Shown here in pieces: positions 25,521 through 34,500 of a stretch of DNA of 64,000 nt. The stretch is from the NCBI RefSeq assembly GCF_039023475.1, contig NZ_JBCHVB010000003.1:1-64000 (forward strand), given 5' to 3'. Made by a program: the position numbers and the translations under genes. Below the pieces are notes generated by a model that was not told the origin of the DNA, did not search any database, and saw only the letters and a program-made list of their open reading frames with translations. This DNA is from Erwinia sp039023475. GTDB lineage: Bacteria; Pseudomonadota; Gammaproteobacteria; Enterobacterales; Enterobacteriaceae. Position 1 is the stretch's first letter; each line of letters starts with the position of its first letter.

Positions 25521-26728
25521 GCGGTTTCTGGTTAATCCTGCTGGCGCTGCTTATTGCAGTCAGTGGACTGCTGCTGATCGCTGGCGGACGCGGGCAGCGT
25601 CCGGTGGCGGAAGATCGGGATGCGCTCAACACCGCTTTTTATCATCAGCGCCTGCGGGAGCTTGAGGACGATGAAGCGCAGGGCGTAGTCGGCGAACGGC
25701 CTGAGATGATCCGCGAACTCCAGCAGACGCTGCTGATGGATATCCCCCCTGAGGCGAAAACTGAGGAGCGCAGCGTGGGGCGCTGGGTGCTGATCCCCGG
25801 CGTGATAATACTGTTTGTCGTCAGTCTCGGGTTCTATTTCAAGACCGGCGGCTATGATGAGGTCGTGAGCTGGCAACAGACGGCCAGCGAGCTTCCGGCT
25901 CTGCGCGCGCAGGTGATGGATCCCGGTGCAAAGCCGCTGTCGATGGAACAGTTAGCGCGTCTGGGACTGGGCCTGCGCACTTCACTGCAACAGGATCCGG
26001 ATAACCTTAACGACTGGCTGATGTTGGGGCGGGTCGGTATGGTGCTCAACAACGGCGAGACCGCCACTCAGGCCTTCCGGCACGCCTTACAGCTTGCGCC
26101 CGACAACGATGAGGTGCAGCTGAGCTATGCGGACGTCATGTCCCGCTCTCAGGATCCTGAAGATGTGCGTGAAGCTGGCGTGATGCTGAATGAAATGAAG
26201 CAGCGGGAGAGCGGCAACTTGCGCATACTTAGCCTGCTGGCTTTTAATGCTTATGCGCAGCAGCATTACGCTCAGGCCGCCGGGGTGTGGCAACAAATGT
26301 TACTGCTGCTACCCGCAGACGATCGCCGCCGCGAAATGATTCAACGCAGTATCGCTCAGGCTGAGGCCAAAACCGGTAAGGTAAACGGTCAGCTGGCGTT
26401 AACGATTACGCTCGTCCCGACGGCCGAAAAAATGTTACAAAACGGCGGAGTGTTGTATATTTCCGTTTCCGATGGTGTTTCTCCCGTCCCGATGGCGGTG
26501 AAAAAGATGCCGTTGAGCCATTTTCCACTGTCGCTGACGCTGGATGACAGCAATGCCATGATGCCCGGGCGTTTACTCTCCGCCCAGCATCAGGTACAGG
26601 TTCGGGTACGTATCTCACGTGATGGCAGCGCCACTCCGCAGTCCGGAGACTGGTTTGGCACCAGCGCGGTCACGCCTTTTGACGGACAACAGCAGCTGGC
26701 CGTTGAGATCGATCGTCAGCAGCCTTAG
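25517..26728 (+). CDS. ccmI: CcmI, TPR-type cytochrome c biogenesis protein
   Basis: A 403-residue protein corresponding to the C-terminal half of E. coli CcmH. It has two membrane helices (about 5-23 and 93-111) around a cytoplasmic loop with FYHQRLRELEDDEAQG, the CcmI signature. A periplasmic TPR region (NDWLMLGRVGMVLNN, AFRHALQLAPDNDEVQLSYAD) and a C-terminal beta domain follow. It is thought to hold apocytochrome C-termini for heme ligation. It is the last gene of the operon; 35 bases separate it from mlaA. Confidence 0.92.
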   Translation: MSGFWLILLALLIAVSGLLLIAGGRGQRPVAEDRDALNTAFYHQRLRELEDDEAQGVVGERPEMIRELQQTLLMDIPPEAKTEERSVGRWVLIPGVIILFVVSLGFYFKTGGYDEVVSWQQTASELPALRAQVMDPGAKPLSMEQLARLGLGLRTSLQQDPDNLNDWLMLGRVGMVLNNGETATQAFRHALQLAPDNDEVQLSYADVMSRSQDPEDVREAGVMLNEMKQRESGNLRILSLLAFNAYAQQHYAQAAGVWQQMLLLLPADDRRREMIQRSIAQAEAKTGKVNGQLALTITLVPTAEKMLQNGGVLYISVSDGVSPVPMAVKKMPLSHFPLSLTLDDSNAMMPGRLLSAQHQVQVRVRISRDGSATPQSGDWFGTSAVTPFDGQQQLAVEIDRQQP

Positions 26729-26763
26729 CGGCGGCACTCTATTTTGACTACAGGGAGACAGCT

Positions 26764-27525
26764 ATGAGCTACCGTGTCACCGGCATCGCGCTGGCAAGCG
26801 TATTATTAGTGGGTTGTGCCAGTTCGAATACGGCGGATCGACCGCAGGAACGGTCGGATCCGTTCGAAGGATTCAACCGGACCATGTTTAATTTCAACTA
26901 TAACGTGCTGGATCCTTACGTCGTCCGGCCGGTAGCCGTTGCGTGGCGTGATTATGTCCCGGCGCCGGCGCGTACCGGTCTGGGGAACTTCCTCAGCAAC
27001 CTCGATGAGCCTTCGACCATGGTGAACTACTTTATCGAAGGCAAACCCTATAAAGCGATGATTCACTTCAACCGCTTTTTCCTGAATACCCTGCTTGGCA
27101 TGGGCGGTTTTATTGATGTCGCCACCATGGCGAACCCCAAGCTGGCGAAGGAAGAGCCGCGCGAGTTCGGCAGCACGCTGGGCCACTATGGCGTGGGCTA
27201 CGGTCCTTACGTTGAGGTGCCGGGTTATGGCGGTTTTACGCCACGAGAGGATATCGGGGGGCTGGTAGACAACCTTTATATCCCGCTTAGCTGGCTGACC
27301 TGGTGGATGTCCGCCGGCAAATGGGCGGTGGAAGGGGTGGAAACCCGTGCACAGCTGCTGGATTCCGACGCCATTTTGCGTAATACCCGCGATCCTTACG
27401 CGTTCGCACGCGCAGCCTACTTCCAGCGTCACGATTTCCTTGCCAGCGATGGCAAGCTGGTTCCGCAGGAGAATCCGAATGCGTCAGCGATTCAGGGCGA
27501 TCTTGATGAGATTGACGCCAACTGA
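26764..27525 (+). CDS. mlaA: MlaA (VacJ), outer-membrane lipid asymmetry lipoprotein
   Basis: A 253-residue lipoprotein with lipobox LLVGC (lipidated C18). It sits in the outer membrane with porins and removes misplaced phospholipids, passing them to MlaC. It matches E. coli MlaA closely throughout (DPFEGFNRTMFNFNYNVLDPY, GFIDVATMANPKL, FGSTLGHYGVGYGPYVEVPGYG). The ATG has GGGAGA 7 bases upstream. Convergent with fadL. Confidence 0.96.
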   Translation: MSYRVTGIALASVLLVGCASSNTADRPQERSDPFEGFNRTMFNFNYNVLDPYVVRPVAVAWRDYVPAPARTGLGNFLSNLDEPSTMVNYFIEGKPYKAMIHFNRFFLNTLLGMGGFIDVATMANPKLAKEEPREFGSTLGHYGVGYGPYVEVPGYGGFTPREDIGGLVDNLYIPLSWLTWWMSAGKWAVEGVETRAQLLDSDAILRNTRDPYAFARAAYFQRHDFLASDGKLVPQENPNASAIQGDLDEIDAN

Positions 27526-27558
27526 GATTGAGAAAGGCCTGATGGGATAGCGTAGAAA

Positions 27559-27646
27559 AGCCTGTCGTCAGACAGGCTCCAGCGGGCTCAGAAGGTTAAA
27601 GTGCAGAGAGTGTTGCCCGGAAAAAAAGCCTGTCGTCAGACAGGCT
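27559..27646. repeat. Tandem copies of one 20-base hairpin
   Basis: The same 20-base palindromic unit (8-bp stem AGCCTGTC / GACAGGCT, loop GTCA) occurs at 27559-27578 and 27627-27646, 68 bases apart. Only the second has a T run. This looks like a duplicated terminator whose first copy has lost or never had its T tract. Confidence 0.85.
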
Positions 27647-27652
27647 TTTTTT
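27621..27652. terminator. Bidirectional terminator between mlaA and fadL
   Basis: An 8-bp perfect stem with loop GTCA is flanked by seven A residues on the left and seven T residues on the right, so it can serve both convergent genes. It lies 4 bases from the fadL stop. Confidence 0.9.
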
Positions 27653-27656
27653 GTAC

Positions 27657-28940
27657 TCAGAACTTGTAGTTAAAGTTAGCGCCGTAAAGCCAGGCTTTGC
27701 CGGAAGAGTTGAAGGTGTAATCGCCTTCTTTCACCGTGACGCTCTGGCCATGCATCCAGGCAATACCGACGTCAACGGAAGCATCCTCGTTAAAGGCATA
27801 GGATGTGCCGGCGCTCAGCCAGAAGCGATCCTGATCGGGAATGGAGATAGACCGTTTGTCGGCAGGCACCGGGCTGTCATCAAAGGCGATGCCGGTGCGG
27901 AAGGTCCAGTTCTGATCGTAGAAGTAAGAAGTTCCCAGCGCGATACGATAGGCATCCTTAAAGCCTTCTTCTTTCTCAAAAAGCGTCTGGCCGCCGGTGC
28001 CTGTCGCTTTCAGCTCCTGGAACTGGCTCCAGCTGGTATAGGCCATGCTGTAGTGGACCGCCCACTGTGGCGCCACCTTATGGTAGCCGGAGACTTCCCA
28101 CATCTCAGGAAGGTTCAGCGTCAGCGAGCCCGGGATGGTGCTGCCGCTGGTGCCGTAAGGCAGGCCAAGATTCAGCGCCTGGTTAACCGGATTGAAGGCG
28201 CCCGGGATATTGCTCTTATAATCGCCGTCAAAGTCGATTTTCACTTCAGAGCGGTAGGTAAAGCCAAAGCGGTTGTTTTCATCCACCTCATAAAGGATCC
28301 CAGCGTTCCAGCCGTAGCCCCATTCGTCCCCTTTCAGGTGCGCAACCTGCGTATCTCTTGCCAGCCCCAGTGCCGGGCCAGATTCACCCGCATAACGTTC
28401 GATTTTCGCTCTTGCATAAACGGCGTCAAAACCCACGCCGAAGGTGAAATGCTCGTTAAGGCGGTAAGCGGTGCTTAAATTCAGGTTAGCGGTTTCCAGA
28501 TCCGTTTTACCGGCATATAAGCCTGCGGTGTAGTCATTATTAAACTCGGTGGCCAGTCCATAGTTGGAGGTTACGGAGGCGCCTACCCACCACTGATCGT
28601 TCAGCGGCTGCACATAATGAATATTAGGCACCCAGGCGGTTGGCGCGATATTGCTTGCGTGCAGGCTCTGACCGCTCGGGCTGTCACCGTCAATATGGAC
28701 ATCGGGATTAATAAATACGGCCCCGATGGAAAACATTGGGCGATCCATCAGCGCCATGGTGGCCGGGTTGCGGCTGGCGGAGGCTGCCGTATCCCCCATG
28801 GCTCCCTCACCGGAATAGGCGCGGCCCAGACCGATGGAGGAAAACTCATTCAGTTGAAAACCGGCTGCGTAAACGTTGGAAGAGATAAGTGCCACTGCTG
28901 CTGCGATCGCAGACTTTGCAAACAGGGATTTATGGTTCAT
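27657..28940 (-). CDS. fadL: FadL, outer-membrane long-chain fatty acid channel
   Basis: A 427-residue beta-barrel with a signal peptide ending NVYA and the mature start AGFQLNEFSSIGLGRAYSGEGA, nearly identical to E. coli FadL. The NPA element (SRNPATMALMDRP) of the hatch domain and the terminal GKAWLYGANFNYKF strand are present. It imports exogenous long-chain fatty acids for the Fad pathway. I chose ATG 28940 (GAGG 8 bases upstream) over an in-frame GTG at 28946. It is about 20 residues shorter than E. coli FadL, mainly through a shorter loop near residues 190-200. Two FadR-like sites lie upstream. Confidence 0.96.
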   Translation of the reverse strand: MNHKSLFAKSAIAAAVALISSNVYAAGFQLNEFSSIGLGRAYSGEGAMGDTAASASRNPATMALMDRPMFSIGAVFINPDVHIDGDSPSGQSLHASNIAPTAWVPNIHYVQPLNDQWWVGASVTSNYGLATEFNNDYTAGLYAGKTDLETANLNLSTAYRLNEHFTFGVGFDAVYARAKIERYAGESGPALGLARDTQVAHLKGDEWGYGWNAGILYEVDENNRFGFTYRSEVKIDFDGDYKSNIPGAFNPVNQALNLGLPYGTSGSTIPGSLTLNLPEMWEVSGYHKVAPQWAVHYSMAYTSWSQFQELKATGTGGQTLFEKEEGFKDAYRIALGTSYFYDQNWTFRTGIAFDDSPVPADKRSISIPDQDRFWLSAGTSYAFNEDASVDVGIAWMHGQSVTVKEGDYTFNSSGKAWLYGANFNYKF

Positions 28941-29027
28941 GACCACAACCTCATTAATCTGATTTTTATTAAACTCTGTTACATAAAGTAACGAGGGGTC
29001 GCGAATTGTAGGGGCTGAAATACGGCT

Positions 29028-29043
29028 AACAAATCAGACCAGT
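29028..29043 (-). promoter_or_regulatory. FadR-like operator 1 of fadL
   Basis: On the minus strand this reads ACTGGTCTGATTTGTT, a very good fit to the FadR consensus (CTGGTCnGA...TGTT). It lies about 90 bases upstream of the fadL start. E. coli fadL is repressed by FadR through two sites, and the arrangement here is the same. Confidence 0.8.
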
Positions 29044-29054
29044 GGCCCCAGTAT

Positions 29055-29071
29055 AGGTCCGACCACTGCGT
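29055..29071 (-). promoter_or_regulatory. FadR-like operator 2 of fadL
   Basis: The minus strand reads AGTGGTCGGACCTATAC, sharing the TGGTCnGACCT core of FadR sites. It is 12 bases from operator 1. Weaker than operator 1 in its outer bases. Confidence 0.65.
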
Positions 29072-29312
29072 GTGTTGCAATATTGTTTTAGGAATATTTT
29101 CATTTTGATCCATAAAAAGCGATCTGCTTAACAAAAAGATGACATATGCCAAAGCGGCGGAATAAGCCGGGTTGTTACAGATCAATATTAAGCGTGATTC
29201 TCGTCACTTAATGCATCGCCGTCTCAAGATGACCGGACAAGAAAGCGAGGTAGGGGTAAACTCTCTGTACGCTTTTTCTTTGTCGCCCGGGTGCGGCTAA
29301 CTGGAGATCCTT

Positions 29313-29609
29313 ATGACTCACGCCATTAATAAATGCAGTGCCAATGAGACCGCTGCCTGCTGCTGTGTGGATGTCGGCACTATTATGGATAATAGCGACT
29401 GTACGGCAAGCTGGAGCCAGCTTTATGCCACCCGCGACGAAGCGGAAGCGATGCTGGCGACGCTGACCGGTAAGGCCCGCCAGGTAGAATCCGAGCCCTG
29501 CGTGATTCAGAGTGAGCTGACTGAACAGCCGGATGGCGTTCGTCTTGAAGCCAGCTTCACCTTCAGCTGCCAGGCTGAAACGATGATTTTTCAGCTCGGC
29601 CTGCGCTGA
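29313..29609 (+). CDS. yfcZ: YfcZ/YiiS family small protein
   Basis: A 98-residue conserved protein of unknown function, located between fadL and fadI as in E. coli. It is rich in Cys near the start (CSANETAACCCVDVGT) and has the YfcZ pattern TRDEAEAMLATLTGKAR and FTFSCQAETMIFQLGLR. The Cys cluster might bind a metal, but this is a guess. GGAGAT lies about 10 bases upstream of the ATG. Confidence 0.88.
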   Translation: MTHAINKCSANETAACCCVDVGTIMDNSDCTASWSQLYATRDEAEAMLATLTGKARQVESEPCVIQSELTEQPDGVRLEASFTFSCQAETMIFQLGLR

Positions 29610-29714
29610 GTCCTGTCTGAGAGGGAGCGGGGCCGCCCGCTTCCGGTAAAAGCGTGTCTTCTCTCGCATTTTCCTTCCGATCCTGATGCACATTGTAAAA
29701 TAGTTGTTAATCTT

Positions 29715-29729
29715 AGAGGTCAGACCTCT
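29715..29729 (+). promoter_or_regulatory. FadR-like operator of fadIJ
   Basis: AGAGGTCAGACCTCT is a perfect palindrome around the central A and contains the GGTCnGACC core of FadR sites. It lies 40 bases upstream of the fadI start, a position suited to repression of the operon in the absence of fatty acyl-CoA. Confidence 0.8.
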
Positions 29730-29769
29730 TTGGCAATGAAGCCGGTTTCCTCTTTTACAGGTGACAAGC

Positions 29770-31080
29770 ATGAGCAAAGCCTCACCCTTGCTGACGCGTC
29801 AGGGCGAACGTATTGCAATAACCCACGGGCTGCGGACCCCTTTTGCCCGCCAGGCGACCGCGCTGCACGGTATTCCCGCGGTTGAACTTGGCCGGATGGT
29901 GGTCAGCGAGCTGCTGGCCCGCAGCGATATTCCGCCCGATCTCATTGAGCAGCTGGTATTTGGTCAGGTGGTTCAGATGCCTGAAGCGCCCAACATTGCC
30001 CGCGAAATCGTTCTCGGCAGCGGCCTGAGCGTCCATACCGACGCCTGGAGCGTCAGTCGCGCCTGCGCCACCAGCTTTCAGGCGGTGGCTAACGTGGCAG
30101 AAAGCCTGATGGTCGGGCATATTCAGGCGGGCATCGCGGGCGGGGCAGACTCCTCGTCGGTGCTGCCGATAGGCGTCAGCAAAAAGCTGGGCCGCGTGCT
30201 GGTGGATCTCAGCAAAGCCAGAAGCTTTTCACAGAAAATGAAGCTGTTCAGTCAGCTTCGTCCACGGGATTTACTGCCCGTGCCGCCCGCCGTGGCGGAA
30301 TACTCTACCGGGCTGCGCATGGGCGATACGGCTGAACAGATGGCAAAAAGCCACGATATCAGCCGTGAACGACAGGATGCGCTGGCCCACCGTTCTCATC
30401 AGAAGGCGGCTAAAGCTTGGGAGGAGGGCAAGCTGGCGGGCGAGGTGATGACGGCGTTTGTGCCGCCGTGGCGTGCGCCTTTTGAACGGGACAACAATGT
30501 CCGGGCTAACTCCTCTCTCGCCGACTACACCAAACTCCGTCCCGCTTTTGACCGGCGACACGGCAGCGTAACCGCAGCGAACAGCACTCCGCTGACCGAC
30601 GGTGCAGCCGCGGTGATCCTGATGACCGAATCCCGCGCCCGTTCGCTCGGCATTACGCCGCTCGGCTATTTACGCAGCTATGCCTTCACCGCCATCGATG
30701 TTCGCCACGATATGCTGCTGGGGCCCTCATGGGCTTCGCCGCTGGCTCTCGATCGGGCCGGGATCACGCTTCAGGATCTGACGCTGATTGATATGCATGA
30801 AGCCTTTGCCGCCCAGACGCTGGCGAACCTGAAAATGTTTGCCGATGAGCGGTTTGCCCGTGAGGTACTGCACCGGCCCCACGCGCTGGGTGAGGTGGAT
30901 GAAGAAAAATTTAACGTACTGGGTGGCTCCATCGCCTATGGCCATCCCTTTGCCGCTACCGGCGCGAGGATGATTACGCAGACCCTGAACGAACTACGGC
31001 GTCGCGGTGGTGGTCTGGGGCTGGTGACAGCCTGTGCGGCAGGCGGACTGGGTGCTGCGATGGTTCTGGAGGCTGAATAA
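29770..31080 (+). CDS. fadI: FadI, 3-ketoacyl-CoA thiolase
   Basis: A 436-residue thiolase, equal in length to E. coli FadI, doing the last step of beta-oxidation (3-ketoacyl-CoA to acyl-CoA plus acetyl-CoA) as the beta subunit of the FadIJ complex used mainly without oxygen. The nucleophile Cys is in SRACATSFQA, the MHEAFAAQ and GGSIAYGHPFAATGAR motifs hold the His, and CAAGGLGAAM holds the second Cys. I chose ATG 29770; a GTG three codons earlier is in frame. The stop shares a base with fadJ (TAATG). Confidence 0.95.
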   Translation: MSKASPLLTRQGERIAITHGLRTPFARQATALHGIPAVELGRMVVSELLARSDIPPDLIEQLVFGQVVQMPEAPNIAREIVLGSGLSVHTDAWSVSRACATSFQAVANVAESLMVGHIQAGIAGGADSSSVLPIGVSKKLGRVLVDLSKARSFSQKMKLFSQLRPRDLLPVPPAVAEYSTGLRMGDTAEQMAKSHDISRERQDALAHRSHQKAAKAWEEGKLAGEVMTAFVPPWRAPFERDNNVRANSSLADYTKLRPAFDRRHGSVTAANSTPLTDGAAAVILMTESRARSLGITPLGYLRSYAFTAIDVRHDMLLGPSWASPLALDRAGITLQDLTLIDMHEAFAAQTLANLKMFADERFAREVLHRPHALGEVDEEKFNVLGGSIAYGHPFAATGARMITQTLNELRRRGGGLGLVTACAAGGLGAAMVLEAE

Positions 31081-33197
31081 TGGAGACGCAATCTGCATTT
31101 ACCCTGGCGATGCGCACCGATAACGTGGGCGTGATTACGCTGGATGTCCCAGGGGAAAAGATGAACACGCTTAAGGCGGCTTTTGCCGGACAAATTCGCG
31201 AGGTCATCGCCCAGGCAAGGCAAAACACTGGCCTGGCCGGACTGGTGCTGATCTCCGGCAAACCCGACTCCTTTATCGCCGGGGCGGATATTTCGATGAT
31301 CGCAGGCTGTGAAACCGCAAAAGATGCGGAAGCGCTGGCGCTGGAAGGGCAGAAAGTGATGGCGGAAATCGCCGCGCTGCCGCTGCCCGTGGTGGCGGCG
31401 ATCCACGGCCCCTGCCTGGGCGGCGGGCTGGAACTGGCACTGGCCTGCAATCAGCGGGTCTGCTCGCTGGATGATAAAACCCGGCTTGGGCTGCCGGAGG
31501 TGCAGCTGGGTTTGCTGCCGGGATCGGGCGGCACCCAGCGGCTGCCTGAGCTTGTCGGCGCGTCGGGCGCGCTGGATATGATGCTGACCGGCAAAACGCT
31601 GCGGCCCAGGCAGGCGCTGAAATTGGGGCTGGTGGATGACGCCGTGCCGCAATCGATTCTGCTGGAGACGGCGGTAAAAATGGTGCTGAAGGGACGCAAA
31701 CTTAAAAAAACGCTGTCGCTGCGCGATCGTCTGCTGAACGGGCCGGCGGGCAGGGCGCTGCTGTTTAAGCTGGCGGAGAGGCAGGCGCAGGCCAAAACGC
31801 GCGGTAACTATCCTGCCGTCGGAAAAATCCTGAGCGTGGTGCGTACGGGACTGCAACAGGGCAGAAGCAGCGGCTATGCCGCCGAGGCGAAAGCCTTTGG
31901 TCAGCTGGTGATGACGCCGGAATCGGCCGCGTTGAGAAGCCTCTTTTTTGCCACCACGGAAATGAAAAAAGAGACGGGCGCGGCGGCGGAACCGCGTGAA
32001 CTGAGCAAAATTGGCGTGCTGGGTGGTGGGTTAATGGGCGGAGGCATCGCCTGTGTCACCGCAACGCGCGGCAAGCTGCCGGTGCGAATAAAGGATGTGA
32101 CCACCGAAGGGATTAACCATGCGATGAAATACAGTTGGGATCTGCTGAGCAAGCAGGTGAAGCGGCGGCGCCTGTCGCCTGCTGAACGACAGCAGCAGAT
32201 GGCGCTGATTACCGGCACCACCGACTATCAGGGATTTCAGCATCGCGATGTGGTGATTGAGGCCGTGTTCGAAAAGCTTTCTCTTAAGCAGCAGATGGTG
32301 GCGGAGGTGGAAGCCAGCACCTCGCCGCAGACCATTTTTGCCTCCAACACTTCGTCGCTACCTATCAGCGATATTGCGGCAAATGCGCAGCGTCCTGAGA
32401 AAGTTATCGGTCTGCATTTCTTCAGCCCGGTCGATAAGATGCCGCTGGTCGAGGTGATCCCGCACGCGGGCACTGATGCTGAAACCATCGCCACAACGGT
32501 TGCGCTGGCGAAAAAACAGGGTAAAACGCCGATAGTAGTCGCCGATCGGGCCGGCTTTTACGTAAACCGCATCCTGGCACCTTATATTAATGAAGCGATG
32601 CGCTGCCTGCTGGACGGAGAGCCAATCGATGAGATCGATGAAGCCCTGGTGCAGTTTGGTTTTCCGGTAGGCCCGGTTCAGCTACTGGACGAAGTGGGCA
32701 TTGACGTCGGTACGCATATTTTACCCGTGCTGGAGCAGGCGTGGGGCGAGCGCTTCCGGGCGCCGGAGGCGTTAAGCGCCGTATTAAACGATAACCGTAA
32801 AGGGCGCAAAAATGGCCGGGGCTTCTATCTGTATGGTGACAGGCGTCCGGGGCGGAAAAAACGGGTCGACCAGGCAATCTACACGCTGCTGAATGTGACG
32901 CCAAAGTCGCACCTGAGCCGGGAAAATATTGCGCAACGATGCGTAATGCTGATGCTGAACGAGGCGGTCAGAACGCTTGATGAAGGGGTGATCCGCTGCG
33001 CCCGCGATGGTGATATCGGCGCGGTGTTCGGCATCGGCTTTCCGCCGTTCCTGGGCGGCCCGTTCCGCTATATGGATCATCTCGGACTGGCGCAGGTCGT
33101 CGCGCTGTCAGAGCGGTTAATGCATACTCACGGAGAGCGTTTTGCGCCCTGCGAGCGCCTCAGGCAGATGGCGCAGGCGGGAGAACACTTTTATTAA
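31080..33197 (+). CDS. fadJ: FadJ, multifunctional beta-oxidation alpha subunit
   Basis: A 705-residue protein. The N-terminal enoyl-CoA hydratase part has GPCLGGGLELALAC and LGLPEVQLGLLPGSGGTQRLP, which carry the two catalytic Glu. The 3-hydroxyacyl-CoA dehydrogenase part has the NAD fold GVLGGGLMGGGIA, SNTSSLPISDIA and the catalytic His in IGLHFFSPVDKMPLVEV. It forms the complex with FadI. Close to E. coli FadJ in length (714). Confidence 0.95.
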   Translation: METQSAFTLAMRTDNVGVITLDVPGEKMNTLKAAFAGQIREVIAQARQNTGLAGLVLISGKPDSFIAGADISMIAGCETAKDAEALALEGQKVMAEIAALPLPVVAAIHGPCLGGGLELALACNQRVCSLDDKTRLGLPEVQLGLLPGSGGTQRLPELVGASGALDMMLTGKTLRPRQALKLGLVDDAVPQSILLETAVKMVLKGRKLKKTLSLRDRLLNGPAGRALLFKLAERQAQAKTRGNYPAVGKILSVVRTGLQQGRSSGYAAEAKAFGQLVMTPESAALRSLFFATTEMKKETGAAAEPRELSKIGVLGGGLMGGGIACVTATRGKLPVRIKDVTTEGINHAMKYSWDLLSKQVKRRRLSPAERQQQMALITGTTDYQGFQHRDVVIEAVFEKLSLKQQMVAEVEASTSPQTIFASNTSSLPISDIAANAQRPEKVIGLHFFSPVDKMPLVEVIPHAGTDAETIATTVALAKKQGKTPIVVADRAGFYVNRILAPYINEAMRCLLDGEPIDEIDEALVQFGFPVGPVQLLDEVGIDVGTHILPVLEQAWGERFRAPEALSAVLNDNRKGRKNGRGFYLYGDRRPGRKKRVDQAIYTLLNVTPKSHLSRENIAQRCVMLMLNEAVRTLDEGVIRCARDGDIGAVFGIGFPPFLGGPFRYMDHLGLAQVVALSERLMHTHGERFAPCERLRQMAQAGEHFY

Positions 33198-33303
33198 CAG
33201 GCGTTTTGGTGAATAGCCATGCCGATTCAGGGGGTTAGATTTTACGTCAGCGGAAAGGGCGGCTGGCCGCATTCCGTAAAGCGCTCATTTAGTAAACAAT
33301 CGG

Positions 33304-33333
33304 TTGACTTGTCTTCCGGCATTAGGGTAAAAC
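33304..33333 (+). promoter_or_regulatory. Possible sixA promoter
   Basis: A TTGACT box and a TAAAAC box are separated by 18 bases, about 75 bases upstream of the sixA start in the 211-base gap after fadJ. Confidence 0.4.
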
Positions 33334-33408
33334 ACAGCGTTCATTCGCAGAATGAAGAGTCGGTGAACGCGGTTTTCCGGCGTTAATGTTTAACAACAGC
33401 GGTGCATT

Positions 33409-33891
33409 ATGCAAGTTTTCATTATGCGTCACGGCGATGCGGCATTGGATGCGGCTAGTGATTCGGTACGACCCCTGACTCATTGTGGCTGCGATGAGTC
33501 CCGCCAGATGGCGGACTGGCTCAACGGACAGACGGTGGATATTGAACGTGTGCTGGTCAGCCCCTATTTACGCGCTGAACAGACGTTGCTCACAGTGCGT
33601 GAAGGGCTTAACCTGCCTGAACAGCAGGAGGTGCTGCCGGAGCTGACGCCGGGTGGCGATCCGGCACTGGTTGCCGCCTATCTCCAGGTGCTGGCAAAAG
33701 AGGGCGTGAAGGCCGTACTGGTCATCTCCCATCTGCCGCTGGTGGGCTATCTGGTTTCTGAACTCTGCCCGCAGGAAGCGCCGCCGATGTTTGCCACCTC
33801 CGCCATCGCCTGCATCGCTTATGATGCCGGAAGCAGCAGCGGCAAGCTGGAATGGCAGGTCAGTCCCGCCAAACTTGCCAGGGCCATTTAA
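33409..33891 (+). CDS. sixA: SixA, phosphohistidine phosphatase
   Basis: A 160-residue member of the histidine phosphatase superfamily, with the RHG motif at the start (MQVFIMRHGDA) and the second His in VISHLPLVGYL. SixA removes phosphate from phosphohistidine, acting on ArcB in early work and on the PTS-Ntr protein NPr in later work. Position between fadJ and smrB is conserved. Confidence 0.94.
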   Translation: MQVFIMRHGDAALDAASDSVRPLTHCGCDESRQMADWLNGQTVDIERVLVSPYLRAEQTLLTVREGLNLPEQQEVLPELTPGGDPALVAAYLQVLAKEGVKAVLVISHLPLVGYLVSELCPQEAPPMFATSAIACIAYDAGSSSGKLEWQVSPAKLARAI

Positions 33892-33898
33892 AGCCTCC

Positions 33899-33920
33899 CG
33901 GGCCGGCTTTTGCCGGCCCG
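33899..33920. terminator. Hairpin between sixA and smrB
   Basis: A perfect 9-bp GC-rich stem CGGGCCGGC / GCCGGCCCG with a TTTT loop. It lies between convergent genes. The following T run is interrupted (CACTTCTTTC), so it may work with only moderate strength. Confidence 0.6.
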
Positions 33921-33948
33921 CACTTCTTTCAGGCTTTGCCCCTCCTTT

Positions 33949-34500
33949 TTAAGGCAGTTCGGGCGGAAGCCACTCCTCTATCTCGATCAGCACCAGCAGG
34001 GCAGCGTCTCCGCCAAACAGCTTCGGCGCCTGATGAAAGGCCATCACCATCGGGTGCTGGGCCAGCCAGAGCGGCGTCTGCTGTTTCAGCACATGCTTGC
34101 CGTGGCCGTGCATCACGCTGGCGCAAAAAATATGTTCGCGGCGGCAGGCGGCAATCAGCGCGCCCAGCTCCTCCTTGGCCTGCTTTTGCGTCAGGCCGTG
34201 AAGATCCAGAAATATCTCCGGCGTATAATCTCCCCGGCGCAGTTTTTTCAGCTCGTAGTGGCTGACGTCGCTGCGGACATAACGCACCGGCCCCTCTTCC
34301 GCCAGCAGCGGCTGGAACTCATCTGAAAAATAGTGGCTGTTATCCATCTGCTCGGAAAGCAGACGTTTTTGAGGCACTTCTGACGTTTTTTTGCGCTGCG
34401 GCTTGTGGACAATGGTGTCCTGAGCCAGCTTACGGGTGCCGCTCATCAGCCCGCGAAACAGCGCCTGGTCTTCCGGGCTGAGATTCTGTTTTTTACTCAT
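33949..34500 (-). CDS. smrB: SmrB, ribosome rescue endonuclease
   Basis: A 183-residue Smr-domain protein of the same length as E. coli SmrB (YfcN), which cuts mRNA at collided ribosomes. The N-terminal ribosome-binding segment and FSDEFQPLL are followed by LDLHGLTQKQAKEELGALI and the VMHGHGKHVLKQQTPLWLAQHP catalytic region. I placed the start at ATG 34500 (MSKKQNLSPEDQALFR); the frame is open further upstream, but that stretch overlaps the prmB 5' region. Confidence 0.94.
   Translation of the reverse strand: MSKKQNLSPEDQALFRGLMSGTRKLAQDTIVHKPQRKKTSEVPQKRLLSEQMDNSHYFSDEFQPLLAEEGPVRYVRSDVSHYELKKLRRGDYTPEIFLDLHGLTQKQAKEELGALIAACRREHIFCASVMHGHGKHVLKQQTPLWLAQHPMVMAFHQAPKLFGGDAALLVLIEIEEWLPPELP

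Larger units (their letters stand above)
28947..29312. other. fadL-yfcZ divergent control region
   Basis: This 366-base stretch separates the divergent genes fadL and yfcZ. It holds two FadR-like sites on the fadL side and no supported gene. Confidence 0.6.

Noticed and set aside
29626..29641. Hairpin after yfcZ considered as a terminator
   Set aside because: A 6-bp GC stem with no T run behind it; too weak to list.
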